Shown here: positions 45,082 to 54,037 of the stretch, in pieces
Layout of the letters: every line of letters begins with the position of its first letter
How positions within the stretch are numbered: the stretch's first letter is position 1
DNA from: Acetobacter oryzifermentans
Lineage (GTDB): Bacteria > Pseudomonadota > Alphaproteobacteria > Acetobacterales > Acetobacteraceae
DNA length: 64,000 nt
NCBI RefSeq assembly: GCF_001628715.1
Contig: NZ_CP011120.1
Location: 1,302,001-1,366,000 of the forward strand
Reading direction: 5' to 3'
Notes under the pieces: generated by a model
What the model saw: the letters and a program-made list of their open reading frames with translations, nothing else
The model's database searches: none
Told to the model about the DNA's origin: nothing
Made by a program: the position numbers and the translations under genes

Positions 45082-45449
45082 TTTTTCACACTGCACGGAT
45101 AAGAGGCATGCAGGGCGGCAAAAACACTTTCACCAACCGGCTTGTCCAGCGTTTCGGAATGCGCTTTCAGCCAAGCAAGAACCTTGGAGCGCATTACGGG
45201 TATGGTTTCTGTAGTAGGCACACAAAAACCAGCAGGCGCGGATGGATCACCCTCGTTCCGATCATTGATTTTGGAAAGAGAGACACCATCCGTCAGGCCG
45301 CCAATATAGGCATCGCAAATGCCAGCGCTGGTGGGGCGTGTGCACAGGCGGGCAAAGTTACCTGCCTTCATGGGGGCAATGCGCTGGGCATGGGCAAAGC
45401 CCGGTGCCGCACATGCCAAGGCCAGTGCTACAAGGAGGGTGCGCTTCAT
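45078..45449 (-). CDS. Secreted Rap1a/Tai-domain protein inside the purine operon
   Basis: A 123-residue protein with a clear signal peptide ([22 protein letters not shown]) and a short mature part with paired cysteines ([29 protein letters not shown]). The NFARLC...[11 protein letters not shown] pattern matches the Rap1a/Tai domain, known from immunity proteins against amidase effectors but also common as a housekeeping periplasmic domain in Alphaproteobacteria. It overlaps purS upstream and purQ downstream by ATGA junctions, so it is translated with purine enzymes despite being exported. No effector gene lies nearby. Confidence 0.75.
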   Translation of the reverse strand: MKRTLLVALALACAAPGFAHAQRIAPMKAGNFARLCTRPTSAGICDAYIGGLTDGVSLSKINDRNEGDPSAPAGFCVPTTETIPVMRSKVLAWLKAHSETLDKPVGESVFAALHASYPCSVKK

Positions 45450-45688
45450 TCCACCACCTCTACAGCGTAATCTTCAATCACCAGATTGGCCAGCAGGTCA
45501 CGCGCCATGGCATCGGCTTTTTTCTGGGCTTCTTCGGCTTTAGCGCCGGGCAGATCCAGTTCAATCACCTTGCCCACGCGCACATCCTGCACGCCTTCAA
45601 AGCCAAGTGTTTGCAATGCGTGGCTGATGGCCTTGCCCTGCGGATCCAGAACACCGTCCTTTAGCATGACGGTTACACGTACCTTCAT
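45446..45688 (-). CDS. purS: Phosphoribosylformylglycinamidine synthase subunit PurS
   Basis: Small structural subunit that joins PurL and PurQ and helps pass ammonia. The 80-residue protein shows VRVTVMLKDGVLDPQGKAISHALQTLGF and a DVRVGKVIELDL block, the family's full length. Start ATG 45688 (another two codons upstream). Its stop overlaps the Rap1a-like gene. The order purC-purS-x-purQ-purL is clear. Confidence 0.95.
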   Translation of the reverse strand: MKVRVTVMLKDGVLDPQGKAISHALQTLGFEGVQDVRVGKVIELDLPGAKAEEAQKKADAMARDLLANLVIEDYAVEVVE

Positions 45689-45716
45689 TTTCAAGCTCCC
45701 GTTGCCACCAGCGTGG

Positions 45717-46484
45717 TTACTGAACCGTTTCCGGCCCTTTCATATCTCCGCCTGCCCCGTTTTCTGGCAGGATACCCATGCGGCGCGCCACTTCCTGATA
45801 GGCTTCTTTTACGTTGCCCATATCGCGGCGGAACCGGTCTTTATCCAGTTTTTCGTTTGTGTGCATATCCCACAGGCGGCAGTTATCGGGCGAGATTTCA
45901 TCCGCCAGCACAATCTGCATATCTTCGCCTTCCCAGATACGGCCAAACTCCAGTTTAAAGTCTACCAACTGGATGCCAATGCCGCTGAACAGGCCGCACA
46001 GAAAGTCATTTACCCGCATGGCCATGCCGGTAATTTCTTCCATATCGTGCGGGCAGGCCCAGCCGAAGGCGATGATGTGGTCTTCTGAAACCAGAGGATC
46101 ACCCAGCGCATCATTCTTGTAATAGAATTCCACAATCGGGCGTGGCAGGCGCTCACCTTCGGGAATATCAAAGCGCTTGGAAATGCTGCCAGCGGCAATA
46201 TTGCGCACAACCACTTCCAGCGGAATGATTTCCACTTCCTTCACCAACTGCTCACGCATGTTGATGCGGCGGATAAAGTGCGTGGGAATGCCAATTTCCT
46301 GCAACCGCAGCATCAGAAATTCACTGATACGGTTGTTCAGAACGCCTTTCCCGGTAATTACGCCGCTTTTTGCGCCGTTCCCTGCTGTGGCATCATCCTT
46401 GAAATATTGCACAAGGGTGCCAGGTTCGGGGCCTTCAAAAAGGATTTTGGCTTTACCTTCATAAAGCTGACGCCGACGGGCCAT
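45717..46484 (-). CDS. purC: Phosphoribosylaminoimidazole-succinocarboxamide synthase
   Basis: Joins CAIR and aspartate with ATP to form SAICAR. The 255-residue protein begins [22 protein letters not shown], then [32 protein letters not shown], and [10 protein letters not shown] near the C-terminal half. ATG 46484 gives the normal N-terminus; the frame runs further upstream. It is the first gene of the purC-purS-Rap1a-purQ-purL-bolA-grxD string, ~150 bases downstream of purB. Confidence 0.97.
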   Translation of the reverse strand: MARRRQLYEGKAKILFEGPEPGTLVQYFKDDATAGNGAKSGVITGKGVLNNRISEFLMLRLQEIGIPTHFIRRINMREQLVKEVEIIPLEVVVRNIAAGSISKRFDIPEGERLPRPIVEFYYKNDALGDPLVSEDHIIAFGWACPHDMEEITGMAMRVNDFLCGLFSGIGIQLVDFKLEFGRIWEGEDMQIVLADEISPDNCRLWDMHTNEKLDKDRFRRDMGNVKEAYQEVARRMGILPENGAGGDMKGPETVQ

Positions 46485-46637
46485 GATGATCCTTACCTGT
46501 CGAAAAAGGGTAAGCCAGTTCGGGCAGAACTGGCTATTATTCAAGGGGCCAGCCAGTACGGCCCCTTATATGCTAAATATGGTTCATAGCAGGCTTCCGG
46601 GTAGGAAGATATATCCTGCTATGACAAGGGAGCCTGC

Positions 46638-47987
46638 TTACTGGCGGGGCCCTGTTTCACCAAAGATTTTTTCGTACTGGGTATCCAGCGCCTTCAGGTG
46701 CTGGCGGCTATCCATTGCCGCGTCCAGAACGTCTGGAGAGATACGGCCAGAAATTTCCGGATCTGCATCCAGATTTTCACGGAAAGTTTTGCATTCTGGC
46801 GTGCCCAGTTTGGTCCATGTTTCCATGGCATTACGCTGCACGATCCGGTAGGCATCTTCCCGCGAGAGGCCAGCTTTGGCCAGAGCCAGAAGCACTTCGC
46901 CGGAATGTACCACACCGCCAAGGCTTTCAATGTTAGCGGCCATGCGGTCTGGATACACCAGCATTTTGGAGATCATGCCGGACAGGCGCACAAGGGCAAA
47001 ATCCAGCCCGATTGTGGCATCTGGGCAGATGTTTCGTTCTACAGAAGAATGGCTGATATCGCGTTCATGCCACAGTGCTACGTCTTCCAGTGCCGGAATA
47101 ACGGCGGCCCGTACCAGACGAGCCAGCCCCGTAAGGTTTTCGGTCAGCACCGGGTTGCGCTTGTGCGGCATAGCGGAAGAGCCTTTCTGGCCCTTATGGA
47201 AGAATTCTTCTGCTTCACGCACTTCAGAACGCTGGAGGTGGCGTACTTCAATTGCCAGACGTTCAATACCGCTGGCAATAACAGCCAGAGCACAGAAATA
47301 AGCAGCATGCCGATCACGCGGGATAACCTGCGTAGAAACGGTTTCCGGTTTCAGGCCCAAGCGTTCTGCCACGTAGGATTCAACGCGTGGGTCTAGATGT
47401 GCATAGGTGCCAACAGCGCCAGAAATAGCACAGGTGGCAATTTCAGCGCGTGCGGTTTCAAGCCGTTCTTTGTTACGGGCAAATTCTGCGTAATGGCCAG
47501 CCAGCTTTAGCCCGAAAGATGTGGGTTCGGCATGAATGCCGTGGCTGCGGCCAATGGTGAGAGTGTGTTTGTGTTCGAAAGCGCGTGTTTTCAACGCATC
47601 CAAAACACCATCCAGATCTTTCAGCAGCAGGTCTGTTGCCTGCACAAGCTGCACGGCAAGGCAAGTATCCAGCACATCGGATGATGTCATGCCCAAGTGC
47701 ACAAAGCGGCTTTCAGGGCCAACCTTTTCTGCCAGCCATGTCAGAAAGGCAATAACATCATGCCGGGTTTCGGCTTCAATTTCATCAATGCGGGCCAGAT
47801 CGGCATCAGAAAAAGCGGCCATTGCGGCATCGCCCTTTTCGCGCACCACCTTGGCGGCTTCCTTGGGCACGGTGCCATATTCAGCCATGGCTTCACACGC
47901 CAGCGCTTCAATTTCAAACCAGATGCGATAGCGGTTTGTGGGAGACCAGATGGCGGCCATGACGGGGCGAGTATAACGCGGCACCAT
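46638..47987 (-). CDS. purB: Adenylosuccinate lyase
   Basis: Removes fumarate from SAICAR and adenylosuccinate. The 449-residue protein starts MVPRYTRPVMAAIW, the pattern of the Bacillus-like family, and carries TSSDVLDTCLAVQL, the TIGRSHGIHAEPTSFG catalytic His region and the signature GSSAMPHKRNPVLTE with the active serine loop. The frame is open to 48008, but ATG 47987 matches homologues. It precedes purC on the same strand and is divergent from the TerC-family gene. Confidence 0.96.
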   Translation of the reverse strand: MVPRYTRPVMAAIWSPTNRYRIWFEIEALACEAMAEYGTVPKEAAKVVREKGDAAMAAFSDADLARIDEIEAETRHDVIAFLTWLAEKVGPESRFVHLGMTSSDVLDTCLAVQLVQATDLLLKDLDGVLDALKTRAFEHKHTLTIGRSHGIHAEPTSFGLKLAGHYAEFARNKERLETARAEIATCAISGAVGTYAHLDPRVESYVAERLGLKPETVSTQVIPRDRHAAYFCALAVIASGIERLAIEVRHLQRSEVREAEEFFHKGQKGSSAMPHKRNPVLTENLTGLARLVRAAVIPALEDVALWHERDISHSSVERNICPDATIGLDFALVRLSGMISKMLVYPDRMAANIESLGGVVHSGEVLLALAKAGLSREDAYRIVQRNAMETWTKLGTPECKTFRENLDADPEISGRISPDVLDAAMDSRQHLKALDTQYEKIFGETGPRQ

Positions 47988-48158
47988 AACGCAGAATTCC
48001 TTAACCAAAAAAATAAAGCCAACAGGTGGCGTCTCTCTAGCGGATTTCGTGCCTTTCGTCTGCCCGCAAAGCGGAAAACTTTGACTTTTTGTGTTCCTTC
48101 CCGAAACTGCCGCCTTTTCGGGCGCATTTTGCCCCTTGTTTTTCGAATCGGAGCTTAC

Positions 48159-48770
48159 GTGAACGGCTTTCTAGATTCCTTCAGCCTGACAGCATTTGTC
48201 GCCTTTTTGCAGGTTGTGCTGATTGATGTGACACTGGCGGGAGATAACGCCGTTGTTATTGGTATGGCGGTGCGGTCTCTTTCTGGCGCACAGCGGCAGA
48301 AAGCTATTCTTGCCGGTGTGGGGCTGGCGGCCATTATCCGTATTTTGCTGGCTCTGGTGGCTGTGCGGCTGTTGGAGATTGTGGGCCTTACGCTAGCCGG
48401 TGGTTTTTTGCTGCTTTGGGTATGCTGGCGCATGTACCGCGAAATGCGGGAAAACCACGCAAATGACGATACAGGCCCCGCACCCCCAGGAAGTTTGGGG
48501 AAGGCTATTTTCCGTATCCTGATAGCAGATTTATCCATGAGCTTGGATAACGTGCTGGCTGTTGCCGGTGCTGCGCGAGAGCATCCGGCTATTTTGATAG
48601 CAGGCTTGGCTCTTTCCGTACTGCTTATGGGGTTGGCGGCTTCTGTTATTGCGCGCTTGCTGGATAAATATAAGTGGATTTCCTGGGTTGGCCTGCTGAT
48701 TGTTCTGGCTGTTGCCATAGAACTGATAGTTAAAGGTGGTGGCGAAGTTTGGGGACATTTGCCCCACTGA
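48159..48770 (+). CDS. TerC/YjbE-family integral membrane protein
   Basis: A 203-residue protein with about six or seven membrane segments. TerC-family signatures are LIDVTLAGDNAVVIGMAV (an Asp in the first helix) and LIADLSMSLDNVLAVAGAA (a matching DN motif in the second half). Both are conserved acidic sites thought to bind metal; some members export Mn2+. GTG 48159 has CGGAG five bases upstream and gives the usual N-terminus; an in-frame extension far upstream is not coding. It is divergent from purB. The exact ion is unknown. Confidence 0.85.
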   Translation: MNGFLDSFSLTAFVAFLQVVLIDVTLAGDNAVVIGMAVRSLSGAQRQKAILAGVGLAAIIRILLALVAVRLLEIVGLTLAGGFLLLWVCWRMYREMRENHANDDTGPAPPGSLGKAIFRILIADLSMSLDNVLAVAGAAREHPAILIAGLALSVLLMGLAASVIARLLDKYKWISWVGLLIVLAVAIELIVKGGGEVWGHLPH

Positions 48771-48828
48771 TTTTTGGGCAGTGCGGAAAGCACTTGCCAA
48801 CGTGCGGGAAACGCGCTGATTCTGCGGT

Positions 48829-50805
48829 ATGAGACGTTTTGCGATTTCTTACCGATACCGCCTTGTGGCGGCTGTTTCTCTGGCGTGTGTGGGGCTGAGC
48901 GCCTGCTCGTCTCCCTCGTCAGAACAGCAAGGAGCTTCTGAAAACCGTTTGGCATGGCCAACGGAGCAGCAGGCCGCCCAAGGCACGCCCCCTACAAGTG
49001 ATGTTGCCAGCCGGTTGACTGTTTGGCTGGGGTTGGTGAAATCCTCGCAGAACAGTGCGCAGGCTTATGCTGATTTTCTGCAAACGCGTCCAGTATGGCC
49101 CCGCTGGCAGTTGTTGACATCGCGCATGCAACTTGCTTTGGCCAAGGAAACAGATCCGGCAGTGCTGGCCCGGCTATGCGCTTCGCAAAATCTGACATAC
49201 GGCCCAGCGCTTGTGCAATGTGCCACACAGGTTCCGGCTTCGGCAGATTTAAGCAAACGTTTGAATACAGAAGCCGCACAGGCATGGGCAAATGGCAACG
49301 ATGCCAGTTCCGCAGCCGCAGCTTTGCAAAGCAATTTTGCATCTGCCATCACGCCAGAACGTTCTTGGTTGCGGTTTGATCGTGAAGAGAAAAATGGGCT
49401 GGTAGCGGCTGCCAAGCAAACCTTGCCCTATCTTTCTGCCCAAAAACAGCCACTGGCACAGGCCCGCTTAGCTTTCCGTGCAGATGACCCAGCAGCAGAA
49501 ACACTGGCCGCTGCCCTACCCGCTAACCAGCGGTCTGATCCGTACCTTATTCTCGATCATGCGCGCTGGCTGCGCAAACAACAGCGTTATGATGAAGCTG
49601 TGGCGCTATGGAAAAGCGCTGGGGCAGAGGCTGAACGCAGCACACATGGTGCCTCATTCTGGCGAGAGCGGGATACGCTGGCGCGTGAATTGATTCAGGC
49701 TGGGCGTGCCGCAGATGCTTTTGCTGTAGCAAATGATACAGCCACAACACCAACAAACAGGCTAGATGCACAGTTTCTTGCCGGGTGGATTGCCCTGCGC
49801 CTTCAGCATGATCCTGCAACGGCAGAAACTTTTTTCCGTCCACTGGCTCAGTCCACTGCGCTTATTACACGGAGCCGTGGCTTTTACTGGCTTGGGCGTG
49901 CACGTGCCGCAGCGGGGGATTCCGCTTCAGCCCATGCAAATTGGCAGCAGGCCGCTGCCCTGCCCGGAACATTTTATGGGCAAATGGCTGCGGCTGCGTT
50001 GGAAGGCCGCAATAACGTGCTGCTAGACCCAGCCAATGTGCCAGAGGAAACGCGCACACGCCTTAAAGCGGAGCGTGACCCAGAAACAACCACATCGGAA
50101 GATGTTTACGTTTCTGGCAGTGAACTGGCGCAGGCTGCACAGATCCTTGTTTCATGGGGAGATCGCCCACATGCGCGAGACTTCATGAACATGCTTGAAC
50201 AACAGGTTACAAGCACGCCGCAGCGTCTGGCGCTTTCCTCTTTATCTGCTCAGTTGGGATTGCCGGATATCGCTGTAACAGTCTCCCGCCATGCGGGGCG
50301 CGATGGTGTCTTTCTGCTGCGCTCTGGTTGGCCACTTCCTTATACGCCGCCATCCAGCACTTTGCCCGCCGGTGTGGCGCTCGGCCTGATGCGGCAGGAA
50401 AGTAACTTTAATCCCGATGCCATTAGCCCTTCCAATGCTATTGGGCTTATGCAGCTTAAACCGTCCACTGCGGGAGATATGCTGCGCGTAACGGGCCTAC
50501 CTGCCTCTGCGGCAACGGCTGCCGGGCTGCATGACCCAGAAAACAACATGAAGTTGGGCACAGCTTATCTGGAGCACATTCAGTCTCGTTTTGGGGCGGT
50601 GGTGCCGTATATGGCCGCAGCCTATAATGGTGGGCCTACCCGTTTGGCGCGTTGGTTAAACACAGCCGGTAACCCAGCCCAGAACGGCGCTTCTGCCGAA
50701 GAGATGATCGATTGGATTGAGAGCATTCCCTATTCCGAAACACGGAATTACGTGCAGCGTGTGTGGGAAAACATGACCATCTATGTGGCATTGGGGAACA
50801 AGTAA
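48829..50805 (+). CDS. slt: Soluble lytic murein transglycosylase
   Basis: Cleaves peptidoglycan glycan strands to 1,6-anhydro products. The 658-residue protein has an N-terminal signal with a likely lipobox (CVGLSAC, Cys near 26). A long alpha-superhelical region of TPR-like repeats (~50-480) follows, then a C-terminal SLT domain from ~510 with catalytic E524 in LGLMRQESNFNPDA, AIGLMQLKPSTA and MAAAYNGGPTRLARW. Probably an outer-membrane lipoprotein. It is followed one base later by pgpA. Confidence 0.93.
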   Translation: MRRFAISYRYRLVAAVSLACVGLSACSSPSSEQQGASENRLAWPTEQQAAQGTPPTSDVASRLTVWLGLVKSSQNSAQAYADFLQTRPVWPRWQLLTSRMQLALAKETDPAVLARLCASQNLTYGPALVQCATQVPASADLSKRLNTEAAQAWANGNDASSAAAALQSNFASAITPERSWLRFDREEKNGLVAAAKQTLPYLSAQKQPLAQARLAFRADDPAAETLAAALPANQRSDPYLILDHARWLRKQQRYDEAVALWKSAGAEAERSTHGASFWRERDTLARELIQAGRAADAFAVANDTATTPTNRLDAQFLAGWIALRLQHDPATAETFFRPLAQSTALITRSRGFYWLGRARAAAGDSASAHANWQQAAALPGTFYGQMAAAALEGRNNVLLDPANVPEETRTRLKAERDPETTTSEDVYVSGSELAQAAQILVSWGDRPHARDFMNMLEQQVTSTPQRLALSSLSAQLGLPDIAVTVSRHAGRDGVFLLRSGWPLPYTPPSSTLPAGVALGLMRQESNFNPDAISPSNAIGLMQLKPSTAGDMLRVTGLPASAATAAGLHDPENNMKLGTAYLEHIQSRFGAVVPYMAAAYNGGPTRLARWLNTAGNPAQNGASAEEMIDWIESIPYSETRNYVQRVWENMTIYVALGNK

Positions 50806-50806
50806 A

Positions 50807-51283
50807 ATGGACATCGCACGGCTGATTGCAACATTTGGTGGTTGCGGGCTTTCACCCCGCGCGCCGGGTACGGTTGGTTCCTTGGTGGCATTAGTGGTGG
50901 GGTTGCCTTTGCTAAAGCGCCCTCGCCTTTTGGTGGCAGGTATTGTTGCGGTAACTGTGGTGGGCTGGTGGGCCACAAAACGCAGCGGCAAAGGCGAAGA
51001 TCACAGTTGGATTGTAATTGATGAAGTGGCCGGAATGTGGATAGCCTTGCTAGCCTGCCTGCCAAAAACAGAGGAACAGGCCCGTGAAAAATGGTTCTGG
51101 ATGTACCCTTTGCTGGCGTTTGCCTTTTTCCGCTTGTTTGACATTACAAAGCCCGGTCCGGTTGGCGTGCTGGATAGACGGCACGATGCCATAGGTGTGA
51201 TGGGGGATGACGTGATTGCAGGCGCCATGGCCGCGTTATGTGTAAGAGGCGTGCGTGCAGTTGTGGGGCGCGCATCACACTAA
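50807..51283 (+). CDS. pgpA: Phosphatidylglycerophosphatase A
   Basis: Dephosphorylates phosphatidylglycerophosphate to phosphatidylglycerol, the substrate for Cls. The 158-residue membrane protein has the family's TFGGCGLSPRAPGTVGSL at the N-terminus, SWIVIDEVAGMWIALL (conserved Asp-Glu) and FRLFDITKPGPVGVLDRRHDAIGVMGDDVIAG. The start is ATG 50807 right after slt. Confident family match. Confidence 0.95.
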   Translation: MDIARLIATFGGCGLSPRAPGTVGSLVALVVGLPLLKRPRLLVAGIVAVTVVGWWATKRSGKGEDHSWIVIDEVAGMWIALLACLPKTEEQAREKWFWMYPLLAFAFFRLFDITKPGPVGVLDRRHDAIGVMGDDVIAGAMAALCVRGVRAVVGRASH

Positions 51284-51301
51284 GCGGAAGGTTTTTTGGT
51301 A

Positions 51302-51814
51302 ATGTCTGCGACTAATGCTTCTTTTTCAGAGTTTTCTGTACTGGCGGCTGCTGAGCGCACCCTCTTTCGCTTGCGGCAGGTAGATGGGCATATGGTTACA
51401 GCGGAAAGCTGCACTGGCGGTTTGGTTGCAGCAATGTTGACGCATTTTCCCGGTTCTTCCGATGTAACGGAAGGCGGGTTTGTAACGTATTCCAATGCCA
51501 TGAAGCAAAAGGTGCTGGGGGTTCCGGCCAAAATATTGGAAAAGCACGGAGCCGTAAGCGCGCAAACTGTGGAAAAAATGGCCGAAGGTGCCTTAAAGGC
51601 TTCACCCATTGCTTCTATCTCGGTGGCTATTTCCGGTATAGCTGGGCCAGATGGGGGATCAGCAGAAAAACCCGTAGGGCTTGTATGGTTTGCAACGGCT
51701 ATGAAAAATGGCGCTGTTATCTCGGATAAGCAGGTTTTTTCTGGCAGCCGGGAAGATGTCAGAGCGCAAGCGGCACAGCATGCGTTTGAGTTGATTTTGC
51801 AGCGTTTGAGCTGA
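51302..51814 (+). CDS. CinA C-terminal-type nicotinamide-nucleotide amidase
   Basis: A 170-residue stand-alone CinA C-terminal domain (PncC type) that deamidates nicotinamide mononucleotide to nicotinate mononucleotide in characterised members. Seen are VTAESCTGGLVAAMLTHFPGSSDV with the catalytic Ser and Thr, FVTYSNAMKQKVLGV, and SVAISGIAGPDGGSAEKPVGLVW. The COG1058 N-terminal domain is missing, which is normal for this subgroup. TTG 51296 could be the start instead of ATG 51302. Confidence 0.92.
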   Translation: MSATNASFSEFSVLAAAERTLFRLRQVDGHMVTAESCTGGLVAAMLTHFPGSSDVTEGGFVTYSNAMKQKVLGVPAKILEKHGAVSAQTVEKMAEGALKASPIASISVAISGIAGPDGGSAEKPVGLVWFATAMKNGAVISDKQVFSGSREDVRAQAAQHAFELILQRLS

Positions 51815-51821
51815 AATTTGC

Positions 51822-51861
51822 AAAAAAATACTGCTGCCGAAACAGATGTCGGCAGCAGTAT
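51822..51861 (-). terminator. Terminator of the His-rich secreted protein gene
   Basis: A perfect thirteen-pair stem, ATACTGCTGCCGA (51828-51840) with TCGGCAGCAGTAT (51849-51861), followed on the - strand by a run of seven Ts (the A-run at 51822-51828). It lies just below the stop of the gene at 51873. Confidence 0.93.
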
Positions 51862-51872
51862 CTATGTTCACA

Positions 51873-52298
51873 TTACTGAACCGGAACAGGTGCCGGCAGT
51901 GGGGCATTTGTTGGAACTGTAGCTGTAGGCGCTGTAGGCAGAGCTGGTGCTTTTACGCCTGTGCCAGCAGCCACCGGAGCCGGAATACCAGGAGCAGACA
52001 CACTAGGTGCTGTAAGCACAGGTGCGGATGGCGCCGTTACGGCAGGTGCTGCGCCAGCAATGGCCGGAACCTGATTGTTCTGTGCCGCAGCCAGGCTTTT
52101 GGCATTTAGATCAGCTGTTTCGGCATCACCATTGTTCTGTGCAGATTTTTCACCTGCGGCACATTTGCCTTTTAGGCAATGTTCATGATGGTGATGTGCA
52201 TGCATGCCGTGATGCGTTGCGGTTTCAGCAGCCAGAGCTGGCGCAACAGCCAGAGTTGCAGAAGAGGCCAGCAGAGCTGCTGCGAAAAGTTTTTTCAT
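51873..52298 (-). CDS. Small secreted His-rich, Pro/Ala-rich protein, unknown
   Basis: A 141-residue protein with a standard signal peptide (MKKLFAAALLASSATLAVAPALA). Immediately after the cleavage site comes a metal-binding-like segment, ATHHGMHAHHHHEHCLKGKC, with seven His, one Met and two Cys. The rest is a disordered Ala/Pro/Val/Thr repeat-like tail (APAVTAPSAPVLTAPSV and similar). It may bind Cu, Zn or Ni in the periplasm, or span the periplasm with its Pro-rich tail; neither can be shown here. The strong hairpin terminator suggests a well-expressed monocistronic gene. Confidence 0.68.
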   Translation of the reverse strand: MKKLFAAALLASSATLAVAPALAAETATHHGMHAHHHHEHCLKGKCAAGEKSAQNNGDAETADLNAKSLAAAQNNQVPAIAGAAPAVTAPSAPVLTAPSVSAPGIPAPVAAGTGVKAPALPTAPTATVPTNAPLPAPVPVQ

Positions 52299-52447
52299 AT
52301 GGATATATTCCTTAATAAGGTTGAATCGCCTTGTCACAGGCAATTCCCATATTCCACAATAGGTTACAGAAAATTGCCTGCGTGCATCATAAGCAGGGTT
52401 TCAACCGAAACAAAGGATATAAACCAAAGAAAATATCCACTCTGCTT

Positions 52448-52936
52448 TCAGGTGGCAGGGTGTTCACTGGTACAGGTTGTTGTTGTGTTGGTGATGGGCG
52501 TTTGTGGCGGCCCATATACTTCGCGCGCGCGCTTGATAAAGGCAGAAACCATCAGCCGTGTGGCTTCTGTAAACACCACGCCAATAGCGGCCTGCAAAAT
52601 GCGCGAACGGAATTCAAAATCTACAAAAAATTCTACAAGGCAACCTTCGGGCGTTGCAGTGAATTTCCAGATATTGCGCAAATACCTAAAAGGCCCGCGC
52701 TCATACCGAACAGTAATGGATGATGGGCGGTCTAGCGTAACGCGCGATGTAAAACTTTCCCGGAATGGGCCAAAACCAATGGTTAAGTCCGCAACCAGTT
52801 CTGTAGCGGTGCGCGTGCGCACTTTGGCTGCAACGCACCAAGGCAGAAACTTGGGATAATGACCAACATCGGCAACAAGATCAAAAATCTGATCCGGGCG
52901 ATAAGGTAAAACACGCTTTTCTGCGTGCTGTGGCAT
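52448..52936 (-). CDS. RatA/Coq10-type START-domain protein
   Basis: A 162-residue START-like protein: VLPYRPDQIFDLVADVGHYPKFLPWCVAAKV at the N-terminus, TIGFGPFRESFTSRVTLDRP, and WKFTATPEGCLVEFFVDFEFRSRILQAAIG. The group includes Coq10 (binds ubiquinone) and E. coli RatA; the toxin label is weakly supported and lipid or quinone binding is more likely. Its ATG overlaps the last base of the lipA stop, so it is coupled to lipA. Confidence 0.87.
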   Translation of the reverse strand: MPQHAEKRVLPYRPDQIFDLVADVGHYPKFLPWCVAAKVRTRTATELVADLTIGFGPFRESFTSRVTLDRPSSITVRYERGPFRYLRNIWKFTATPEGCLVEFFVDFEFRSRILQAAIGVVFTEATRLMVSAFIKRAREVYGPPQTPITNTTTTCTSEHPAT

Positions 52937-53916
52937 TACTGATCCTCCTTCAGGCGGGCATTGCGTGTTTCACGCAGTGCGGCAAAGTCGGCATCGGCAT
53001 GGTAGGAGGAGCGCGTAAGTGGGCTGGAACTTACCTGCAAAAAGCCTTTTACGCGTGCCATTGTGCCGTAGTCCTCAAACTCTGCCGGGGTAACAAAACG
53101 TGCAACTGGGGCATGTTTGGCTGTTGGTTGGAGATACTGGCCCATTGTAATAAAATCTACATCTGCCACGCGCAGATCATCCATGACCTGAGCGAGTTCC
53201 ATCTTTTCTTCCCCCAAACCAAGCATGAGCCCAGATTTGGTAAAGATGGACGCATCAAGCTGTTTAACCCGATCCAATAAGCGCAAAGATTGGTAGTAAC
53301 GCGCCCCCGGCCGAATGGTCGGATACAGGCGTGGCACGGTTTCCAAATTGTGGTTGAAAACATCAGGTCGTGCTTCAACAACCACTTCTAAGGCATTCTT
53401 TTTACGCAAAAAATCAGGTGTCAGGATTTCGATGGTTGTTTCTGGCGCCGCTGCACGAATAGCATGAATAACGCGGGCAAAATGGTGCGCGCCCCCATCT
53501 TCCAGATCATCCCGATCTACCGATGTAATAACCACATGCCGCAACCCAAGGCGCGCCACCGCTTCTGCCACACGGGCGGGTTCATCCGCATCCAACGCAT
53601 GCGGCAGGCCGGTAGTAACATTGCAAAATGCACAGGCCCGGGTGCAGATTTCCCCCATGATCATCATGGTGGCATGGCGTTGAGACCAGCATTCCCCAAT
53701 GTTGGGGCATGCGGCTTCCTCACACACAGTTACCAGTTTGTTGCTGCGCATAAGCGCACGTGTTTCGTGGTAAATGGGGTGATTGGGCGCCTTAACGCGT
53801 ATCCAGTCCGGTTTGCGGGCTATGGGGTTGTCTGGCCGATGTGCTTTTTCTGGATGACGCAGCTTATTGGGGCTGCTGCCTCCTGTTCGATGATCAATCA
53901 CAACGCGAATAGACAT
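52936..53916 (-). CDS. lipA: Lipoyl synthase
   Basis: Radical SAM enzyme that inserts two sulfurs into octanoyl groups on the lipoyl domains of E2 and related subunits. The 326-residue protein has both clusters: [13 protein letters not shown] (auxiliary) and [13 protein letters not shown] (SAM), and ends with an [10 protein letters not shown] region with the conserved Ser. ATG 53916 is favoured; TTG 53937 is in frame. It lies downstream of the pdhA-B-C-lpdA group whose lipoyl domains it matures. Confidence 0.97.
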   Translation of the reverse strand: MSIRVVIDHRTGGSSPNKLRHPEKAHRPDNPIARKPDWIRVKAPNHPIYHETRALMRSNKLVTVCEEAACPNIGECWSQRHATMMIMGEICTRACAFCNVTTGLPHALDADEPARVAEAVARLGLRHVVITSVDRDDLEDGGAHHFARVIHAIRAAAPETTIEILTPDFLRKKNALEVVVEARPDVFNHNLETVPRLYPTIRPGARYYQSLRLLDRVKQLDASIFTKSGLMLGLGEEKMELAQVMDDLRVADVDFITMGQYLQPTAKHAPVARFVTPAEFEDYGTMARVKGFLQVSSSPLTRSSYHADADFAALRETRNARLKEDQ

Positions 53917-54037
53917 ATCTTTGCCCGCTTTTGCCAAGGGTTACCACAGAACTGGAACGCTCCTGCCGTGGCGTCAAGGCAGGAACGCGCCATATAGTGT
54001 TCTGGCAACATCAAACCCTTGAGATGATACACCAAAA

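Noticed and set aside
45078..45449. Type VI immunity system
   Set aside because: The Rap1a/Tai-like gene has no neighbouring amidase effector or secretion genes, so an effector-immunity pair cannot be claimed.
47697..48158. N-terminal extension of the TerC-family gene
   Set aside because: The in-frame extension is antisense to purB and the GTG at 48159 with a good ribosome site gives the normal family start.
52448..52936. Toxin-antitoxin module (RatA name)
   Set aside because: No antitoxin partner; the START-domain Coq10-like features and lipA coupling argue for a lipid/quinone role.
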